Of a stretch of 9,000 nt of DNA, positions 7,134-9,000 are shown one piece after another. Under the pieces are notes generated by a model. That model searched no databases. It saw only the letters and a program-made list of their open reading frames with translations, and was not told the origin of the DNA. Made by a program: the position numbers and the translations under genes. The stretch spans positions 1 to 9,000 of the forward strand of contig JAQVXN010000060.1 in assembly GCA_028709135.1 (NCBI GenBank), read 5' to 3'. Source of the DNA: Bacteroidaceae bacterium. Lineage in GTDB: Bacteria; Bacteroidota; Bacteroidia; Bacteroidales; Bacteroidaceae. How positions within the stretch are numbered: the stretch's first letter is position 1; each line of letters starts with the position of its first letter.

Positions 7134-8287
7134 TCCCCCTCTTGTCCATTAAAAATTTTTTCCCAATTTGGATTCCAACCTATTATTGGCACATCAGCTA
7201 AAGCGTGATATGTACCAGCAATTGTTGAGGCTGGTGGTACCATATCTCTTATTGTTTCCTGCCTTGACTTGCACTCACTTAAAAGAAGTTGTCCTTGTTC
7301 TACATCTCCCAATTGCTTTTGCGTAATTTGTATTTTTTTCCTTTGGTTTTTCCAAAAAGATATTAACCGTTCTTCAAAATTGGAAGCAACCTCTTCATCA
7401 ATAATTTCATTGTCAATCCACTTTTCACGATTCACGTCTGCACGTAGATAGTCCGAAATTTCAGCAAGTATTTCTTCATCCTTAAGTGCTATTGCTTCAA
7501 GTTGCTGTAAATATCTTGGGCGAGATATAACTTGATTAAGTACCTTTTCATTCTCCCTAGAATATTGCATTGTGAAATCAATGAGTTCCCTGCATCGTGA
7601 CCGATCAAATAAAACTAAGAATTGATTGTTAAATTGTTCCCAACTTATAATTGCACTTTTCCGAACTGCGATTTTTTCCATTATTTCTTTTTGTAACCAC
7701 CCACTAAGGTTTTCAATAATAAATTCAATTTGGTTCCTTGGAACATGACTCCTCTGTATTTCAATCCTCACATCATCATAAACTGCACCATTCCCTATTT
7801 GCAATTCAAATTTTTGTATTATTTTTACCAATAACGTCCCATTTTTATTGACAACAGAATCGTAATATTCCCATATTTCATGAGATGGTTTAATATCACT
7901 TAGTTCATTTTTTGCATATTCTATGGCACTCAGAGTTTCTGATTCATTCTGCGCAGAACTAAATTTATTAATAATGCCTTGCCTTCCAGACTGATTACAA
8001 TACAATACAAATTGTGTTTTCTCAACATCTAATTCCTTATCATTTATTGCGTTAATCCAATTTGAGAATGTTTTCCATAAGTCAGTAGATCTGTCAGTCA
8101 ATGGATTGCCAACAATTGATGATTTGTCCTCCTCAGAAAGTAACTCACCGTTTGCTGATAATGTCGCAACATCCCCTAATACTTCAACACAAACAACATC
8201 ATTTGGAGCACTTCTCAAAAGATGATAGAGGGCGCGTGGGAACTGCAATGAGTAACCTAATAATTGACCAGGTGCATTAAATTTCAT
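7130..8287 (-). CDS. ABC-three-component effector with N-terminal CAP4-like nuclease domain
   Basis: This 385-residue protein is the first gene of the operon. Its N-terminal 100 residues fit the CAP4/DUF4297 type of PD-(D/E)xK DNA endonuclease: a GYSLQFPRALYHLL helix (11-24), the strand VCVEVLGDV with acidic E35 and D39, then EEDK (52-55), which supplies an E-x-K pair, followed by NPLTDRSTDLWKTFSNWI (61-78). In many relatives the last catalytic pair is QxK rather than ExK. The C-terminal part (about 150-385) is helical, with a conserved-looking PPASTIAGTYHALAD (351-365) and WNPNWEKIF; it probably forms the ABC-3C C-terminal module that docks on the ATPase complex. The role would be degrading phage or plasmid DNA, or host DNA in abortive defence. 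The start at 8287 has GGAGG (8299-8295) with a 7-base spacer. The nuclease call rests on motif pattern alone. Confidence 0.8.
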   Translation of the reverse strand: MKFNAPGQLLGYSLQFPRALYHLLRSAPNDVVCVEVLGDVATLSANGELLSEEDKSSIVGNPLTDRSTDLWKTFSNWINAINDKELDVEKTQFVLYCNQSGRQGIINKFSSAQNESETLSAIEYAKNELSDIKPSHEIWEYYDSVVNKNGTLLVKIIQKFELQIGNGAVYDDVRIEIQRSHVPRNQIEFIIENLSGWLQKEIMEKIAVRKSAIISWEQFNNQFLVLFDRSRCRELIDFTMQYSRENEKVLNQVISRPRYLQQLEAIALKDEEILAEISDYLRADVNREKWIDNEIIDEEVASNFEERLISFWKNQRKKIQITQKQLGDVEQGQLLLSECKSRQETIRDMVPPASTIAGTYHALADVPIIGWNPNWEKIFNGQEGE

Positions 8288-8306
8288 AAATAATCCTCCA
8301 TTAGTC

Positions 8307-8319
8307 GATGATAATCATC
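8307..8319. promoter_or_regulatory. 13-bp palindrome just upstream of the effector ribosome binding site
   Basis: GATGAT, one A, then ATCATC form a perfect palindrome with an odd centre. It begins 20 bases upstream of the effector start codon and 8 bases upstream of its GGAGG. A short hairpin here is weak, so a protein-binding operator is more natural than an RNA structure. No regulator gene is visible nearby in the window. Confidence 0.35.
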
Positions 8320-8354
8320 ATTAACTTAAATTTTTATCTACCCATTATTTACCA

Positions 8355-8383
8355 AATATATAGTATGGAAATATCCCAAATAA
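8355..8383 (-). promoter_or_regulatory. Weak candidate promoter for the ABC-three-component operon
   Basis: On the minus strand TTATTT (8383-8378) and TATATT (8360-8355) are 17 bases apart, about 70 bases upstream of the effector start and upstream of the palindrome. The -35 box matches the consensus poorly. The rest of the 289-base spacer (8288-8576) is plain AT-rich sequence with no convincing gene or terminator, and a promoter must lie in it if the operon is not read through from the restriction gene. Confidence 0.2.
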
Positions 8384-8576
8384 GCCACATGGCATATGTT
8401 AAATTTCTAATTCAGATTTATGACTATAATCTCTGCACACAAAATATCATTAAATACATTATGCCTTATATTAGAGATATTCTATTTTAAACAACATAGA
8501 GTTCACAAATTTATATTACTAATTTATTTTATGATTAATTCAGCAAAACTTATAAACTATATTACTTAGTCACCAA

Positions 8577-9000
8577 TCACGAAATCCTATCCTTCTCAAT
8601 AAATTCATTAAAATCATCTGCTTCTTCAAATGTAACATCACATCCAAGTGCCTCAAAATGTCTATGACCACATTTAATTTTTGCACTTTCCGTAGGTCTT
8701 AATGACTCTGTTAATATGTTACCTTTAGTTTCAAGTACGAAATATAATTTATCTTGGCCGTCTAAATCTATTAGAACTGCCCAGTCAGGATTGTATGAAC
8801 CAAGGGGAGTGGAAATTTTAAACCAATCTGGTAATTTAGCATATAATTTTACTCGATTGTTTTTTTCAAATCTTTCTGCAAACTGTTCTTCATTGCCACT
8901 ATCATAAACAACATAGTCATAAACAGATTTATTGCTTTTTAACATATTTTTTGATAGATATCCCGTAAGTTCCTCTTCTTCAAACAATTCCTGTGCATAA
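8577..9000 (-). CDS. Type III restriction enzyme Res subunit, C-terminal nuclease domain (5' end outside window)
   Basis: The frame is open from the right edge (first visible residues YAQELFEEEE) to the stop at 8579-8577, about 140 residues. The TTG at 8987 is internal. It matches the C-terminal endonuclease domain of type III Res proteins: EEQFAERFEKN, then KLPDWFKISTPLGSYNPDWAV, then KLYFVLETKG and LRPTESAKIKCGHRHFEAL. The catalytic PD-(D/E)xK set is the D of NPDWAV (codon 8786-8784) and the E and K of ETK (codons 8732-8730 and 8726-8724), all present. Res works with the methyltransferase Mod and cuts away from two head-to-head unmethylated sites after ATP-driven movement; its helicase domain should lie beyond the right edge. 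It is transcribed in the same direction as the ABC-3C operon, 289 bases upstream of it. Confidence 0.88.
   Translation of the reverse strand, partial: YAQELFEEEELTGYLSKNMLKSNKSVYDYVVYDSGNEEQFAERFEKNNRVKLYAKLPDWFKISTPLGSYNPDWAVLIDLDGQDKLYFVLETKGNILTESLRPTESAKIKCGHRHFEALGCDVTFEEADDFNEFIEKDRIS

Noticed and set aside
8308..8490. Plus-strand ORF of 60 codons in the spacer between the effector and Res genes
   Set aside because: It is extremely rich in Ile, Tyr and Asn, has no ribosome binding site and starts inside the palindrome; it fits random AT-rich sequence.
8512..8566. Repeated ATATTACT-like octamers near the end of the Res gene
   Set aside because: Only two short AT-rich copies are present with no regular spacing, so chance is sufficient; no CRISPR-like or iteron array is visible anywhere in the window.

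Overview
The window is strongly AT-rich, its genes carry AGGAGG-type ribosome binding sites, and many neighbouring genes overlap by a few bases. Together with the IS110-type transposase and the protein families present, this suggests a chromosomal defence island of a low-GC Firmicute, most likely a clostridial or Lachnospiraceae-like gut bacterium. The taxon is inferred, not shown.

Layout, left to right. (1) Positions 1-798, plus strand: the 3' three quarters or so of an IS110-family transposase that enters from the left, followed by about 290 bases with no clear gene. That stretch holds a 33-bp imperfect palindrome and a short minus-strand reading frame with a very good ribosome binding site. 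(2) Positions 1085-4357, minus strand: a Gabija anti-phage operon. gajA (OLD-type ATPase/TOPRIM nuclease) is intact. gajB (UvrD-like helicase) is split into three frames by two one-base shifts, both in short A/T runs. (3) Positions 4358-4638: a leader region with an 11-bp inverted repeat and a ten-codon mini-ORF upstream of gajA. (4) Positions 4639-8287, minus strand: a tightly coupled three-gene operon, read in the order effector, middle component, ATPase. The genes overlap as ATGA and TAATG. It encodes a CAP4-like PD-(D/E)xK nuclease effector, a small ABC-3C middle component and a DUF3732 SMC/Rad50-like ATPase with a CxxC zinc hook. This is the ABC-three-component layout, related in plan to Lamassu/DdmABC. 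(5) Positions 8288-8576: an AT-rich spacer with a 13-bp palindrome just upstream of the effector ribosome binding site. (6) Positions 8577-9000, minus strand: the C-terminal nuclease domain of a type III restriction enzyme (Res), running off the right edge.

All defence genes point the same way, so type III restriction, the ABC-3C system and Gabija lie head to tail, with an IS110 element at the downstream end. The restriction enzyme would cut unmodified DNA. The ABC-3C ATPase would sense abnormal DNA and release its nuclease. Gabija would nick phage DNA when nucleotide pools fall, but here its helicase partner looks inactivated unless the frameshifts are sequence errors. The best candidate for an under-described system is the DUF3732/middle-component/CAP4 operon. 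The family pattern is recognisable, but this subtype's activity is, as far as I know, mostly predicted rather than demonstrated.
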